Shown here: one piece after another, positions 38,957-48,098 of the stretch
Layout: each line of letters opens with the position of its first letter
Numbering within the stretch: position 1 is the stretch's first letter
NCBI RefSeq assembly: GCF_900178005.1
Contig: NZ_FXBS01000003.1
Coordinates: forward strand, 200,166 to 264,165
Reading direction: 5' to 3'
Length of the DNA: 64,000 bases
DNA from: Tuberibacillus sp. Marseille-P3662
GTDB taxonomy: Bacteria > Bacillota > Bacilli > Bacillales > Sporolactobacillaceae
Made by a program: the position numbers and the translations under genes
The notes under the pieces: model-generated
The model's database searches: none
Told to the model about the DNA's origin: nothing
What the model saw: only the letters and a program-made list of their open reading frames with translations

Positions 38957-39318
38957 CTAGATAAGTTAAGTAATATTTTCCTCCAGTAGAAACCATCTTT
39001 TTTCCTCTCTGGAAACACCCATAATTAAAATTTCCTTATATTATTTAGACTAAGAACGTTTTTGAAAGAATAATTCACACTGGCACGGTCATCGGAGCCG
39101 TAAGGACGAATGAGAGGTAGGGCATTCGTTGTTTTAAGATTTCAGAAATCATGCTGAAGTTAGTCTCGGAACACTATAGTGAAAATCAGGGTTTGGTTTT
39201 ATGGCATCTCTACTATCTAGAAGTGGCAATTTTGTCCTTATGCAACTCAATTTTAATAATATGATTTGCTAATGAGTGTCTAAGGAGTGGATAATGTTCC
39301 GTCCTTAGACATTTTTTT
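38957..39318 (+). ncRNA. Candidate riboswitch/attenuator leader or small RNA
   Basis: A region without a supported gene between a perfect promoter and an intrinsic terminator. AGACTAA (39047-39053) can pair with TTAGTCT (39160-39166). That closing stem encloses three hairpins: ACGG/CCGT (39085-39088, 39098-39101), ACGAATG/CATTCGT (39106-39112, 39123-39129) and TTCAG/CTGAA (39141-39145, 39154-39158). TTAGAC (39045-39050) can instead pair with GTCTAA (39278-39283) in the terminator's 5' arm, giving an antiterminator. I do not recognise the conserved core of any known riboswitch class. Short frames of 15 codons (ATG near 39111) and 37 codons (ATG 39151) exist but are poorly supported. Confidence 0.6.
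39277..39318 (+). terminator. Intrinsic terminator inside the leader
   Basis: TGTCTAAGGA (39277-39286) pairs perfectly with TCCTTAGACA (39302-39311), followed by seven T. It lies 44 nt before the downstream ATG, where it can act as an attenuator or as the end of a free RNA. Confidence 0.9.
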
Positions 39319-39361
39319 CTTTTAAAATTTTAAATCAATTTCAGCAGAAAGGAGTCAATAC

Positions 39362-39778
39362 ATGGAGAAACCTATTCTATATTTTATTGATATTGGCAAT
39401 TCAATGTTTAGTCAAATGGCAGAGGGTATTGCCCGGTACTATTTGGAAGAATACTATATCTTTTCAGCAGGTGTTGACAAACATAGTATAGATTCAAGGG
39501 CAGTCAAAGCGATGGAGAATATTAATATTGATATCACAGATCAGACATCGAAGTTGATTGATATGGAATTATTGATGAACGCCGACTCTATGATCACATT
39601 GTCAAAAGAAGCCGAATTGCAATGTCCAAAACCAAGGGATGTGAATCAGTTTTATTGGCGATTCCCAGAACCATATAATTTAGAGGGATCTAGGGAAGAA
39701 AAATGGCAAGCGATAACGAAGGCGAGGGATCAGCTTGAAAGGCTTATCCGCCAATTTAAAGACAAAAAAATATCCTAA
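39362..39778 (+). CDS. ArsC/LMW-phosphatase-fold protein lacking catalytic residues
   Basis: 138 residues, aligning along its length with thioredoxin-coupled arsenate reductase ArsC (IDIGNSMFSQMAEGIAR, SAGV, AVKAMENINIDITDQTS). The active site is gone. The P-loop nucleophile Cys10 is Asp10, Cys15 is Met15 and the phosphate-binding Arg16 is Phe16. The first resolving Cys is Ser81, and the general-acid Asp is replaced (RFPEP). Only Cys88 (CPKP) of the redox set remains. It should not reduce arsenate or dephosphorylate. A ligand- or protein-binding role is more likely. AAAGGAG precedes the ATG. There are no ars genes nearby. Expression seems controlled by the upstream leader. Confidence 0.82.
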   Translation: MEKPILYFIDIGNSMFSQMAEGIARYYLEEYYIFSAGVDKHSIDSRAVKAMENINIDITDQTSKLIDMELLMNADSMITLSKEAELQCPKPRDVNQFYWRFPEPYNLEGSREEKWQAITKARDQLERLIRQFKDKKIS

Positions 39779-39785
39779 GCGGTTA

Positions 39786-39830
39786 AACCTCTTTTCTATC
39801 CTTCAGAGAAAGTAGAAGAGAGGTTTTTTA
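39786..39830 (+). terminator. Intrinsic terminator after the ArsC-like gene
   Basis: AACCTCTTTTCT pairs with AGAAGAGAGGTT, followed by TTTT. The gene is therefore a single-gene unit, not cotranscribed with the kinase. Confidence 0.85.
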
Positions 39831-39987
39831 GTTATCATAAATTAGGTATAACAGCCTATTTAAAAAAAGTGCATAAAAATGAGTTTGGCTTGCTACACAT
39901 TCGGGTAAATGAAATACGTTGAAAACTATTTTTTTAAGCAAGACATACGTTTTAAAAAGTTGAGAAATAAGGGGGTTAAAAAATACC

Positions 39988-41055
39988 ATGAAAATGATAA
40001 GTGAAAGCCCGGTGAAGCAGATATCACAGTATCCATTTCCTTATTTTCTACTTGATCTGAATGCCAACATTATAAGCTGTTCAGGTAAAGCCCGGCAACA
40101 GTTTGGGGATATTGATGATTTAAGTGATATTATCAACCGTAATGAATTAGCATTTTATGATCATTTGTCACAAGATGATACCGATGTCCCGATTGAGTTA
40201 ATGTTAAGAACTGTAGCGGGGTTCAAACCTTTTAACGTCTTCAAGCAAATCTCTGGCCCAAAAAGGATTGAACTATTTTGTATTCCAATAGACAATCAAT
40301 CAAAGGCAATGAAACAAACCATTGATGAATTGAAGCGACATATTCATGATATTGAAAAACGCGTGCAGGAAGATCAACACCTAGTTAATATCGGAAAAAT
40401 GGCGGCAAACTTTGTCCATGAAGTTCGCAATCCATTAACAACTGTGAAGGGGTTTGTCCAATTACTGCAATCTTACACTGAAGATGATACATATAATAAA
40501 TATGCCGATGTGGCGCTTGAAGAGTTGGACCGTGCTAATCAAATTATTGGTGAATTTTTGTGCGTTTCCAAACCGTCTGATCAAGAAAGGACCGTTGTCT
40601 CTGTATGTCAACTGGTTAAAAACACCATTATTCTATGTGAAAGTGTAGCGTTAAATGCCAAATGCGTACTTGACTATCAATTACCTGTCGAACATGTTAA
40701 TGTTAAAGTCAATACACAGCAAATTAAGCAAGTCTTAGTCAATATGATAAAAAATGCCGTTGAGGCAACATCTGAGAATGCCAGCGATACCCATGGAGAA
40801 ATTAACATACATACCAAAATAAATCGCGGTTTTATCCATATTTATATCAATGACAATGGGGCTGGTATGGATCAATCCACATTAAATTATATTTTTAAAC
40901 CGTTTTATACAACAAAGTCATCCGGAACGGGCTTGGGCTTATCTGTTTGTAAGGATATTATTGAGGAACATGGCGGGTCAGTAACGGCAGAAAGTCAATT
41001 AGGAATCGGTACTTGTTTTATTATTTCTTTACCCATTTTGCATAGGCAAGTATAA
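39988..41055 (+). CDS. Orphan soluble sensor histidine kinase (PAS-like N-terminus)
   Basis: 355 residues without membrane spans. The N-terminal 125 residues look PAS-like (FPYFLLDLNANIISCSGKAR). The phospho-acceptor is H144 in NFVHEVRNPLTTVKGF with the HExRNP box. The catalytic domain has N-box NMIKNAVEAT, G1 NDNGAGM and G2 GTGLGLSVCK. No response regulator gene is adjacent. The H-box is of the sporulation-kinase (KinA-E) type, which feed the Spo0F/Spo0A phosphorelay, so that role is plausible. GGGGG lies 12 nt before the ATG. Confidence 0.88.
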   Translation: MKMISESPVKQISQYPFPYFLLDLNANIISCSGKARQQFGDIDDLSDIINRNELAFYDHLSQDDTDVPIELMLRTVAGFKPFNVFKQISGPKRIELFCIPIDNQSKAMKQTIDELKRHIHDIEKRVQEDQHLVNIGKMAANFVHEVRNPLTTVKGFVQLLQSYTEDDTYNKYADVALEELDRANQIIGEFLCVSKPSDQERTVVSVCQLVKNTIILCESVALNAKCVLDYQLPVEHVNVKVNTQQIKQVLVNMIKNAVEATSENASDTHGEINIHTKINRGFIHIYINDNGAGMDQSTLNYIFKPFYTTKSSGTGLGLSVCKDIIEEHGGSVTAESQLGIGTCFIISLPILHRQV

Positions 41056-41064
41056 TCATGCAAA

Positions 41065-41096
41065 TCAAAACGGTCTTGGTTCTCCAAGACCGTTAT
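41065..41096. terminator. Bidirectional terminator hairpin
   Basis: AACGGTCTTGG/CCAAGACCGTT perfect 11-bp stem with a 4-nt loop between convergent genes. On the minus strand it is followed by TTGATTTG. Confidence 0.75.
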
Positions 41097-41108
41097 CAAT
41101 CGCTTCTA

Positions 41109-41660
41109 TTATTCCATTCGTTCAATTGTTTCAAAAATTTCTTGTGATTCAAAGTAATCAAATAGTTTGTCGAGCCACAAATAGTATTCCTTAGAGGATT
41201 GGAGTTTTTCGATGTCGGACATGGCCAATTGTTGTTCAACGCTGGTTAAATCGTGATGGTCGATGATTTGTTGCAGTTCACTCAATGATTCATCGATAGA
41301 CTGTAGATTAGATTGAATGACTTTCCGCCATTGGTGAGTAAAGAAATCAATAAATATTTGATACCAGTCCTTCTTAGCTGTATACAAGTCCTTCCTGACA
41401 CCTTTTTGCCATACTTTTTCTACCATGTTCAAATCGGTTAGTGCCCTGACGGAAGTGCTCATGCTGGTTTTACTCATTTGTAGCTCTTCTTTCATATCAT
41501 CGAGTGTCAGCGGCCGGTCTTCAAAAAATAAGGTGCCATATAAGCGACCAATCGAAGGAGTTACCCCGTATAAGTACATATTTTGCGAAATGGTTTCAAT
41601 CACTCGTTCCCGCGCTTTTTTAATGGCCATTTGATTATCTGTCGGTTTCTGTATGCTCAT
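41109..41660 (-). CDS. GbsR/OpcR-type MarR-fold repressor
   Basis: 183 residues with a winged helix (about 55-95, LTLDDMKEELQMSKTSMSTSVRAL in part) and helical C-terminal dimer region, as in GbsR and OpcR. Those repressors control choline uptake, glycine-betaine synthesis and compatible-solute transporters. It is transcribed away from opuAA across a 317-nt shared regulatory region, so the OpuA operon is its likely target. Effector (choline or betaine) not inferable from sequence. Confidence 0.87.
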   Translation of the reverse strand: MSIQKPTDNQMAIKKARERVIETISQNMYLYGVTPSIGRLYGTLFFEDRPLTLDDMKEELQMSKTSMSTSVRALTDLNMVEKVWQKGVRKDLYTAKKDWYQIFIDFFTHQWRKVIQSNLQSIDESLSELQQIIDHHDLTSVEQQLAMSDIEKLQSSKEYYLWLDKLFDYFESQEIFETIERME

Positions 41661-41793
41661 TCACTCACACCCGTCTAAAGCTTTATAATCGTCTAATTTT
41701 ATAATACCGTATTTTTTTTATATGAAAACCATGAGATAGACGAGGAATTTTGGGTAATTTGGAGCAATATTGAGGAATTAGTATTATATTTTT

Positions 41794-41875
41794 GTTCAGT
41801 ATGAACTGTATGTTTTAAATGAACTATTAGTATTTTATATGCTGTTTGTTTAATATAACGACTTATATGTAAAAT
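41794..41875 (+). promoter_or_regulatory. opuA control region: operator-like repeats and sigma-A promoter
   Basis: GTTCA-GTA-TGAAC palindrome (41794-41806) with a second TGAACT half-site 18 nt on, then TTGTTT (41846-41851), 18 nt, TAAAAT (41870-41875). The rest of the 317-nt intergenic region is A/T-rich without other clear signals. Confidence 0.4.
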
Positions 41876-41977
41876 AGATAAAGTAAGTCGAACAAAAAAT
41901 ATGTTTATTAAATCTTTTTTGGGGAACTTATATGAAAGTATAAAATGAATGAGTGCGTTTAGGATTGAGGTGAACCA

Positions 41978-43177
41978 ATGGATAAGATTGAAGTTCGTGA
42001 TATTACGAAAGTTTTCGGTAAAGCCCCTAAAGAAGGTATTGAGTTACTAGATAATGGCCTTTCCAAAGATGATATTCTTGATAAAACCGGAATGACTGTC
42101 GGGGTTAATAAGGCAAACTTTAATATCAAAGATGGCGAAGTTTTCGTTATTATGGGGTTGTCAGGTAGTGGTAAATCAACAATGGTTCGAATGTTGAACC
42201 GTTTGATCGAGCCGACTGGAGGTTCGATATTGGTTGATGATGAAGATGTCACACAGATGAGTAAACAGCAATTACGTGATCTCAGAAGAAAGAAAATGAG
42301 CATGGTTTTTCAAAATTTTGCTTTATTTCCGCATAGGACCATACTTGAGAACACTGTATATGGACTTGAGATTCAAGGTGTGACGAAAGCTGAACGGAAT
42401 GAAAAAGCTGTGAATTCACTTGAACTCGTTGGATTGAAAGGTTATGAAGACAAACGTCCAGATGAGTTAAGTGGCGGTATGCAACAACGTGTTGGTTTGG
42501 CACGTGCATTGGCTAATGATGCCGATGTCCTGCTTATGGATGAGGCGTTTAGCGCATTGGATCCACTAATAAGAAAAGATATGCAGGATGAACTGCTTGA
42601 CCTTCAAGAGCGGATGCAAAAAACGATCGTATTCATTACACACGACCTTGATGAGGCCTTAAGAATTGGTGATCGTATTGCATTGATGAAAGACGGTTCC
42701 GTTGTTCAAATTGGATCACCGGAAGAAATCATGATGAATCCTGCCAATGACTATGTTGAGCAGTTCGTTGAAGATGTTGATGTCACTAAGGTCTTTTCAG
42801 CCGAGCATGTTATGAAACGGGCTGAACGGGTTAATGTTGATCGCGGTCCGCGTACGGCGCTTAGGTTGATGAAAGACGAAGGTCTGTCTTCAATATACGC
42901 CATCGATAAAAACAAGCAATTTCTGGGTGTTCTTTTTGCTGATGATGCTAAAAAGGCCGCTGAAACTGGCAAATCGTTAGAAGAGGTTGTACAGGACGTT
43001 GAATCTGTGACACCGGATACGTTACTTAATGATATGTTCGATGTCGTTTCTAATTCTAACGTACCAGTCCCTGTTGTCGAAGACGGCCGCTTAAGAGGGA
43101 TTGTTAAGCGTAGTGCTATTATCGATGTGATGGCTGACAGCAGTGAGATCACGAACGGAGATGAGGTGAACGAATGA
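41978..43177 (+). CDS. opuAA: Glycine betaine ABC transporter ATPase
   Basis: 399 residues. The ABC domain has Walker [10 protein letters not shown] (about 61-69), signature LSGGMQQRVG, Walker B VLLMDEAFSALD and H-loop THDLDEAL. Two CBS domains at the C-terminus (about 280-395) sense ionic strength in OpuA-type transporters. It powers uptake of glycine betaine under high osmolarity. GAGGTGA precedes the ATG. Its stop overlaps the permease start by 4 nt. Confidence 0.95.
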   Translation: MDKIEVRDITKVFGKAPKEGIELLDNGLSKDDILDKTGMTVGVNKANFNIKDGEVFVIMGLSGSGKSTMVRMLNRLIEPTGGSILVDDEDVTQMSKQQLRDLRRKKMSMVFQNFALFPHRTILENTVYGLEIQGVTKAERNEKAVNSLELVGLKGYEDKRPDELSGGMQQRVGLARALANDADVLLMDEAFSALDPLIRKDMQDELLDLQERMQKTIVFITHDLDEALRIGDRIALMKDGSVVQIGSPEEIMMNPANDYVEQFVEDVDVTKVFSAEHVMKRAERVNVDRGPRTALRLMKDEGLSSIYAIDKNKQFLGVLFADDAKKAAETGKSLEEVVQDVESVTPDTLLNDMFDVVSNSNVPVPVVEDGRLRGIVKRSAIIDVMADSSEITNGDEVNE

Positions 43178-44016
43178 ACGATCAAACACCATTTTTGCCA
43201 AAGATAGAAATTGGATCATGGGTATCCGACTTTATTGACTGGGTCGTAGCCAGTTTCGGTGGATTTTTTGAGTGGCTGGCGAGCTTTATACAGGGTACAG
43301 TTGGAGGTATTGAAAGCTTTTTCGGATTATTCCATCCTTTTGTATTTATATTAATTATCGCAGCGATTGCGTTTTGGCGCAGTGGCAAGGGTGTCGCGAT
43401 TTTTACAATCATTGGGTTATATTTAATTTTTAATTTAGGTTATTGGGATGACACGTTGAAAACACTGGCACTCGTCTTTTCATCAGTGATTCTTTCCATC
43501 ATTATCGGTGTTCCATTTGGCGTTTTGGTTGGACTAAATGACTGGGCCAAACAGATTATTACACCTATATTGGACTTCATGCAGACGATGCCGGCTTTTG
43601 TCTACTTAATTCCGATGATATTCTTATTCGGTATTGGTATGGCACCAGGTGTTGTTGCGACAATTATTTTCTCGATTCCACCTACAATTCGATTAACGGG
43701 CTTGGGGATCCGACAAGTGCCTGAAGATCTAATGGAAGCTTCACAGGCGTTTGGTTCAACGACTTGGCAGAAGTTATTTAAAGTTCAATTGCCATTATCA
43801 CTGCCAACGATTATGGCAGGGATTAACCAAACGATTATGCTTGCTTTGTCCATGGTTGTTATTGCATCACTAGTTGGTGCGCCAGGACTTGGGGAGCAAG
43901 TTTACTTAGCTGTAACACAGCTGCGTATTGACATTGGTGTTGAATCTGGTTTAGCGATTGTTATTATCGCAATTGTGTTAGACCGGATTTCACAAAATAT
44001 AGCAAAACAAAACTAA
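43174..44016 (+). CDS. opuAB: Glycine betaine ABC transporter permease
   Basis: 280 residues with an amphipathic N-terminus and about seven spans. The permease EAA loop is visible in MEASQAFGSTTWQKLFKVQL (about 189-208), contacting the ATPase. It is separate from the substrate-binding domain, as in B. subtilis OpuAB. Coupled translation with opuAA (ATGA) and 18 nt before opuAC. Confidence 0.95.
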   Translation: MNDQTPFLPKIEIGSWVSDFIDWVVASFGGFFEWLASFIQGTVGGIESFFGLFHPFVFILIIAAIAFWRSGKGVAIFTIIGLYLIFNLGYWDDTLKTLALVFSSVILSIIIGVPFGVLVGLNDWAKQIITPILDFMQTMPAFVYLIPMIFLFGIGMAPGVVATIIFSIPPTIRLTGLGIRQVPEDLMEASQAFGSTTWQKLFKVQLPLSLPTIMAGINQTIMLALSMVVIASLVGAPGLGEQVYLAVTQLRIDIGVESGLAIVIIAIVLDRISQNIAKQN

Positions 44017-44034
44017 TTAAGGGGGAAACAATTT

Positions 44035-44973
44035 ATGAAGAAATTCACTACAGCATTTCTTGCCGTCTTCATGGTACTAGGTCTGGCGCTTGCTGGTTGC
44101 GGCAACAGCGGATCTGATGACGGTTCAAACGAAAATTCGGGAAGCGATAGTGATAGTTCAAGCTCAGAATCCGTTGGTGAAAAGGTTGATTACACCATCA
44201 CAGGTATTGACCCAGGTGCTGGTGTTGTCAAAAACTCTCAAAAAGCGGTCGAAGAATACGGTTTGGATAAATGGAACGTTAAGACAAGTTCCGGTTCAGC
44301 CATGACAGCAGAACTTGACAAGGCCTTTAAAAATAAAAAGCCTATTGTGGTAACAGGTTGGAAGCCACATTGGATGTTTAGTAAATATGACTTGAAAATC
44401 TTGAAAGATCCTAAGAAAGTTTTTGGTGAGTCTGAAGCTATACACACAGTTGTTACAAAAGGTTACAAATCAGAAAATCCAAATGCTTACAAATTTTTAG
44501 ATCAGTTTAAAATGTCAATGGAAGATTTAAACTCTGTTATGCTTTCGATTCAGGATGGCAAATCTAAAGCAGAAGCAGCGAAGGCTTGGATTAAGGATCA
44601 TCCAGATAAAGTTAAGGCATGGGAGAAAGACGTCGAGAAGGTTGATGGTAAAAACATTAGACTTGCATATGTTGCATGGGCATCAGCCATTGCGAGTAAC
44701 AATGTAGTCAAAGTTGCATTAGAAGATTTAGGATATAAGGTTGAACTTAAGCAATTGGCAGCAGGTGCTATGTGGTCAGCCGTCTCAAAAGGTGGCGATA
44801 GCGGTGCTGATGCAACGGTATGTGCATGGCTACCAATCACCCATGCTGATTACCAAAAGCAATATAAAGACGACGTTAAAGATCTAGGTGCTAATCTTGA
44901 AGGTGTAAAATTGGGTCTTACCGTACCAGAATATATGGATGTTGATTCCATCGAAGACCTTAAATCAGAATAA
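44035..44973 (+). CDS. opuAC: Glycine betaine-binding lipoprotein
   Basis: 312 residues. Lipoprotein signal with lipobox LAGC (C22), a Ser/Asp/Asn-rich linker (23-48), then an OpuAC-type binding domain. Trp residues for the aromatic cage that holds the trimethylammonium group are visible in VVTGWKPHWMF and VCAWLPITHADY. Longer linker than usual. GGGGG precedes the ATG. Terminator follows at once. Confidence 0.94.
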   Translation: MKKFTTAFLAVFMVLGLALAGCGNSGSDDGSNENSGSDSDSSSSESVGEKVDYTITGIDPGAGVVKNSQKAVEEYGLDKWNVKTSSGSAMTAELDKAFKNKKPIVVTGWKPHWMFSKYDLKILKDPKKVFGESEAIHTVVTKGYKSENPNAYKFLDQFKMSMEDLNSVMLSIQDGKSKAEAAKAWIKDHPDKVKAWEKDVEKVDGKNIRLAYVAWASAIASNNVVKVALEDLGYKVELKQLAAGAMWSAVSKGGDSGADATVCAWLPITHADYQKQYKDDVKDLGANLEGVKLGLTVPEYMDVDSIEDLKSE

Positions 44974-44978
44974 GATTA

Positions 44979-45013
44979 AAGCTGAGGACTTAAATAAGTC
45001 CTCAGCTTTTTTT
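44979..45013 (+). terminator. Intrinsic terminator of opuA operon
   Basis: AAAGCTGAGGACTTA pairs with TAAGTCCTCAGCTTT, then a T run. Confidence 0.95.
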
Positions 45014-45044
45014 GAGAGGGAAAAAAATACCTTTGAAGATAAGC

Positions 45045-45073
45045 GCATAGTTTCTTGAAAAAAACACACAATA
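45045..45073 (+). promoter_or_regulatory. Candidate sigma-G promoter for the SASP gene
   Basis: GCATA (45045-45049), 17 nt, CACAATA (45067-45073). This resembles the forespore sigma-G GNATA -35 and CATANTA -10 elements. It lies 29 nt before the ATG of a gene of a class normally made by sigma-G. Confidence 0.45.
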
Positions 45074-45101
45074 GTTAATGTACAAAGGGAGGTGAACACT
45101 G

Positions 45102-45299
45102 ATGGCAGACAACAATAGTAACCAAATCTTAGTGCCAGGTGTTGAACAAGCACTTGATCAAATGAAAACTGAAATTGCCGGTGAATTCGGTGTTCAACTT
45201 GGTGCTGACACCACTTCTCGCGCCAACGGTTCTGTAGGCGGAGAAATCACCAAACGTCTTGTTGCTCAATCACAGCAACAATTCGGCGGTCAGCAATAG
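45102..45299 (+). CDS. Alpha/beta-type small acid-soluble spore protein
   Basis: 65 residues, the standard size. Both conserved segments are present: the N-terminal part with the GPR protease site TEIAGEFG (about 24-31) and the C-terminal [13 protein letters not shown]. These proteins coat and protect spore DNA and are degraded during germination. GGGAGGTG precedes the ATG. It confirms that the organism forms endospores. Confidence 0.97.
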   Translation: MADNNSNQILVPGVEQALDQMKTEIAGEFGVQLGADTTSRANGSVGGEITKRLVAQSQQQFGGQQ

Positions 45300-45332
45300 T
45301 CATTTGAAAACAAAAAAATAGTGATATGGCTA

Positions 45333-45365
45333 AGGGAAGCAGGGCAAACCTGCTTCCTTTTTTCA
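45333..45365 (+). terminator. Intrinsic terminator after SASP gene
   Basis: GGAAGCAGG/CCTGCTTCC stem, short loop, six T. Confidence 0.93.
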
Positions 45366-45480
45366 GTGCATGAACTTAAGCCATACAGTTGTATGAAGTT
45401 GTGCAACATTGATGTGACGTTAAAATCCTTGTTTATGGATGAATGTTTAAATAGATAGCTGTATACTTATCCCTTGCGAA

Positions 45481-45509
45481 TTGTAAACGCCCCCGGGAAT
45501 TGTTAAAAT
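45481..45509 (+). promoter_or_regulatory. Probable sigma-A promoter of secA
   Basis: TTGTAA (45481-45486), 17 nt, TAAAAT (45504-45509), 74 nt before the secA start. Confidence 0.5.
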
Positions 45510-45583
45510 GATAGAGTGACGTATCGTATATTTCATAAATTGTGATCATGGTGAGTTTTCTACAATATTAGAGGTGTTCAATC

Positions 45584-48097
45584 ATGGGCTTATTGAAAAA
45601 GATCGTCGGTGATCCGGCGCAACGGAAATTAAATAAATTTCGAAAAACAGCAGATAAAATTGAAAGTTTTTCAGATGAAATGAAGCAAAAAAGTGATGCT
45701 GAACTCCGGGAAAAAACTGAGGAATTCAGAAGGCGGTTAGATCAAGGTGAGACACTGGATGATCTTTTGCCTGAAGCTTTCGCCGTTGTTCGTGAAGCTT
45801 CAACGCGCGTGCTCGGTCTGACCCCGTTCTACGTCCAGTTGCTCGGTGCAATATCTTTGCACGACGGTAATATATCGGAAATGAAGACAGGTGAAGGGAA
45901 AACGCTTGTTGCCACGATGCCAATGTATTTGAATGCGATTGGCGGCAGAGGGGTTCACCTTGTCACAGTCAACGAATATCTAGCGTCCCGTGATGCCGAA
46001 CAAATGGGTGAATTGTTTGATTTTCTCGGGCTAACGGTTGGCCTCAACGTTTCCGGCATGTCTCATGAGGAGAAGCAAGAGGCTTATAATGCAGATATAA
46101 CTTATGGGACAAACAATGAGTATGGCTTTGATTATCTACGCGATAACATGGTGCTGTATAAAGAGGAAAAAGTTCAACGTGAGCTTAACTATGCGATTAT
46201 TGATGAGGTCGATTCTGTACTGATTGATGAAGCACGGACACCGCTAATTATTTCTGGCAATGCTGAAAAATCGACGTTGCTCTATACGCAAGCAAACCAG
46301 TTTGTCCGTTTGTTAAAGGAAAATGATGATTATACCATTGATATCAAAACTAAATCAGTGCAACTGACCGAAGAAGGAATAACAAAATCGGAGAATTTTT
46401 TCAATGTGGACAACTTATATGACTACAGTAATGTTCAATTGAATCATCACGTGCACCAAGCATTAAAAGCCCATGCCATCATGCACCGGGATACGGATTA
46501 TGTTGTCAAAGATGAGGAAATTGTGATCGTTGACCAATTTACAGGTCGCTTGATGCCGGGACGCCGGTTTAGTGAAGGTTTGCACCAGGCGATTGAGGCT
46601 AAAGAGGGTGTTCCGATTCAACGGGAGAGTAAAACCCTTGCGACCATCACTTTCCAAAACTACTTTAGAAGGTATAATAAGTTATCCGGTATGACGGGTA
46701 CCGCTAAAACAGAGGAAGAAGAATTTCAAAGCATATATAATATGGATGTTATTTCTATACCGACAAACCTACCTGTTGTTCGTGTTGACCATGCTGATTT
46801 AATCTACAAATCACAAGAAGGCAAATTTAAAGCCGTTGCTGATGAGATTGAACGGGCTCATAAAAGAGGACAACCGGTGCTCGTTGGTACAGTCGCCGTG
46901 GAAACTTCCGAATTGATTTCAAATTTATTGAAGAAGCGCGGTGTTAAGCATAATGTATTGAATGCCAAATATCATGCCAGTGAGGCAGAAATTATAGAAA
47001 ACGCGGGGCAACCTAATGCCGTAACGATTGCTACCAATATGGCTGGACGCGGAACGGATATTAAACTAGGCGATGGTGTCAAGGAGCTTGGCGGTCTTTA
47101 TATTATTGGGACAGAGCGGCATGAGTCACGTCGAATTGATAACCAACTTCGAGGTCGCTCCGGCCGGCAAGGTGACCCGGGACAATCGCAATTTTATCTT
47201 TCCATGGAAGATGAGTTGATGCGGCGTTTCGGATCAGAACGGATGCAATCAATGATGGAACGTCTGGGCATGCAGGACGATCAGCCGATTGAAAGTAAGC
47301 TTGTGAGTCGTTCTGTGGAATCCGCGCAAAAACGAGTCGAAGGTAATAACTTCGATGCTCGTAAGCAAGTGCTGCAGTTTGACGATGTTATGCGGCAGCA
47401 GCGTGATATTATTTACAAACAACGTGCTGATGTTATGGAGTCAGAGAATCTTAGTGATGTTGTCAAAGATATGATCACATCGGTCATTGAACGCATTGTT
47501 AATGCTCACACACCGGAAGACTCAGTGCCGGAAGAATGGGACTTGCAGCCGATTGCGGATTATGCTAATGGGACCTTTTTTGATGATGGGGTTATCACCG
47601 TCGAGGATCTAAACGGAAAGGATCCGGAAGAGATGATTGAACTCCTGTATGATAAGGTCGTTGAAAAGTATCAAGAAAAAGAAGAACGCTTCACAAGTGA
47701 GCATATGCGGGAATTTGAGCGAGTAGTTATGCTTCGGGCGGTTGATACAAAATGGATGGATCATATTGACGCCATGGAACAATTGCGTGAGGGCATTCAT
47801 CTTCGTGCATACGGGCAAAATGACCCATTCCGTGAATATCAAATGGAAGGCTTCGAAATGTTCGAAGAAATGGTTGCATCCATTGAAGAAGAAGTCGTTA
47901 ATTATATTATGAAAGCGGAAATTGAAAATAATCTTGAACGTCAGAAAGTGGCCGAAGGTGAGGCGGTCAATCCACAGGAAGACGGAGAAGAAAGAACGAA
48001 AAAGAAATCACCGGTTGAACGAGGCGAAAAGACCGGTCGTAATGATCCGTGTCCTTGTGGAAGCGGAAAAAAATATAAGCATTGCCACGGAAAGTAA
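45584..48097 (+). CDS. secA: Preprotein translocase ATPase SecA
   Basis: 837 residues, full length. Motor domain Walker [10 protein letters not shown] (about 103-111), DEAD-like [13 protein letters not shown], second nucleotide-binding fold with [11 protein letters not shown] and [13 protein letters not shown]. The C-terminal zinc-binding SEC-C motif is [14 protein letters not shown]. It drives proteins through SecYEG using ATP. Here secA leads into prfB with about 100 nt between, as in B. subtilis. Confidence 0.97.
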   Translation: MGLLKKIVGDPAQRKLNKFRKTADKIESFSDEMKQKSDAELREKTEEFRRRLDQGETLDDLLPEAFAVVREASTRVLGLTPFYVQLLGAISLHDGNISEMKTGEGKTLVATMPMYLNAIGGRGVHLVTVNEYLASRDAEQMGELFDFLGLTVGLNVSGMSHEEKQEAYNADITYGTNNEYGFDYLRDNMVLYKEEKVQRELNYAIIDEVDSVLIDEARTPLIISGNAEKSTLLYTQANQFVRLLKENDDYTIDIKTKSVQLTEEGITKSENFFNVDNLYDYSNVQLNHHVHQALKAHAIMHRDTDYVVKDEEIVIVDQFTGRLMPGRRFSEGLHQAIEAKEGVPIQRESKTLATITFQNYFRRYNKLSGMTGTAKTEEEEFQSIYNMDVISIPTNLPVVRVDHADLIYKSQEGKFKAVADEIERAHKRGQPVLVGTVAVETSELISNLLKKRGVKHNVLNAKYHASEAEIIENAGQPNAVTIATNMAGRGTDIKLGDGVKELGGLYIIGTERHESRRIDNQLRGRSGRQGDPGQSQFYLSMEDELMRRFGSERMQSMMERLGMQDDQPIESKLVSRSVESAQKRVEGNNFDARKQVLQFDDVMRQQRDIIYKQRADVMESENLSDVVKDMITSVIERIVNAHTPEDSVPEEWDLQPIADYANGTFFDDGVITVEDLNGKDPEEMIELLYDKVVEKYQEKEERFTSEHMREFERVVMLRAVDTKWMDHIDAMEQLREGIHLRAYGQNDPFREYQMEGFEMFEEMVASIEEEVVNYIMKAEIENNLERQKVAEGEAVNPQEDGEERTKKKSPVERGEKTGRNDPCPCGSGKKYKHCHGK

Positions 48098-48098
48098 A

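Noticed and set aside
39151-39264. 37-codon frame inside the leader as a small gene or leader peptide
   Set aside because: No Shine-Dalgarno before its ATG and it overlaps the proposed closing stem. Mentioned only as an alternative.
38957-39318. Leader as tmRNA, RNase P RNA, 6S RNA or a known riboswitch
   Set aside because: None of the conserved blocks of these RNAs that I know are visible. Left as an unknown structured RNA.
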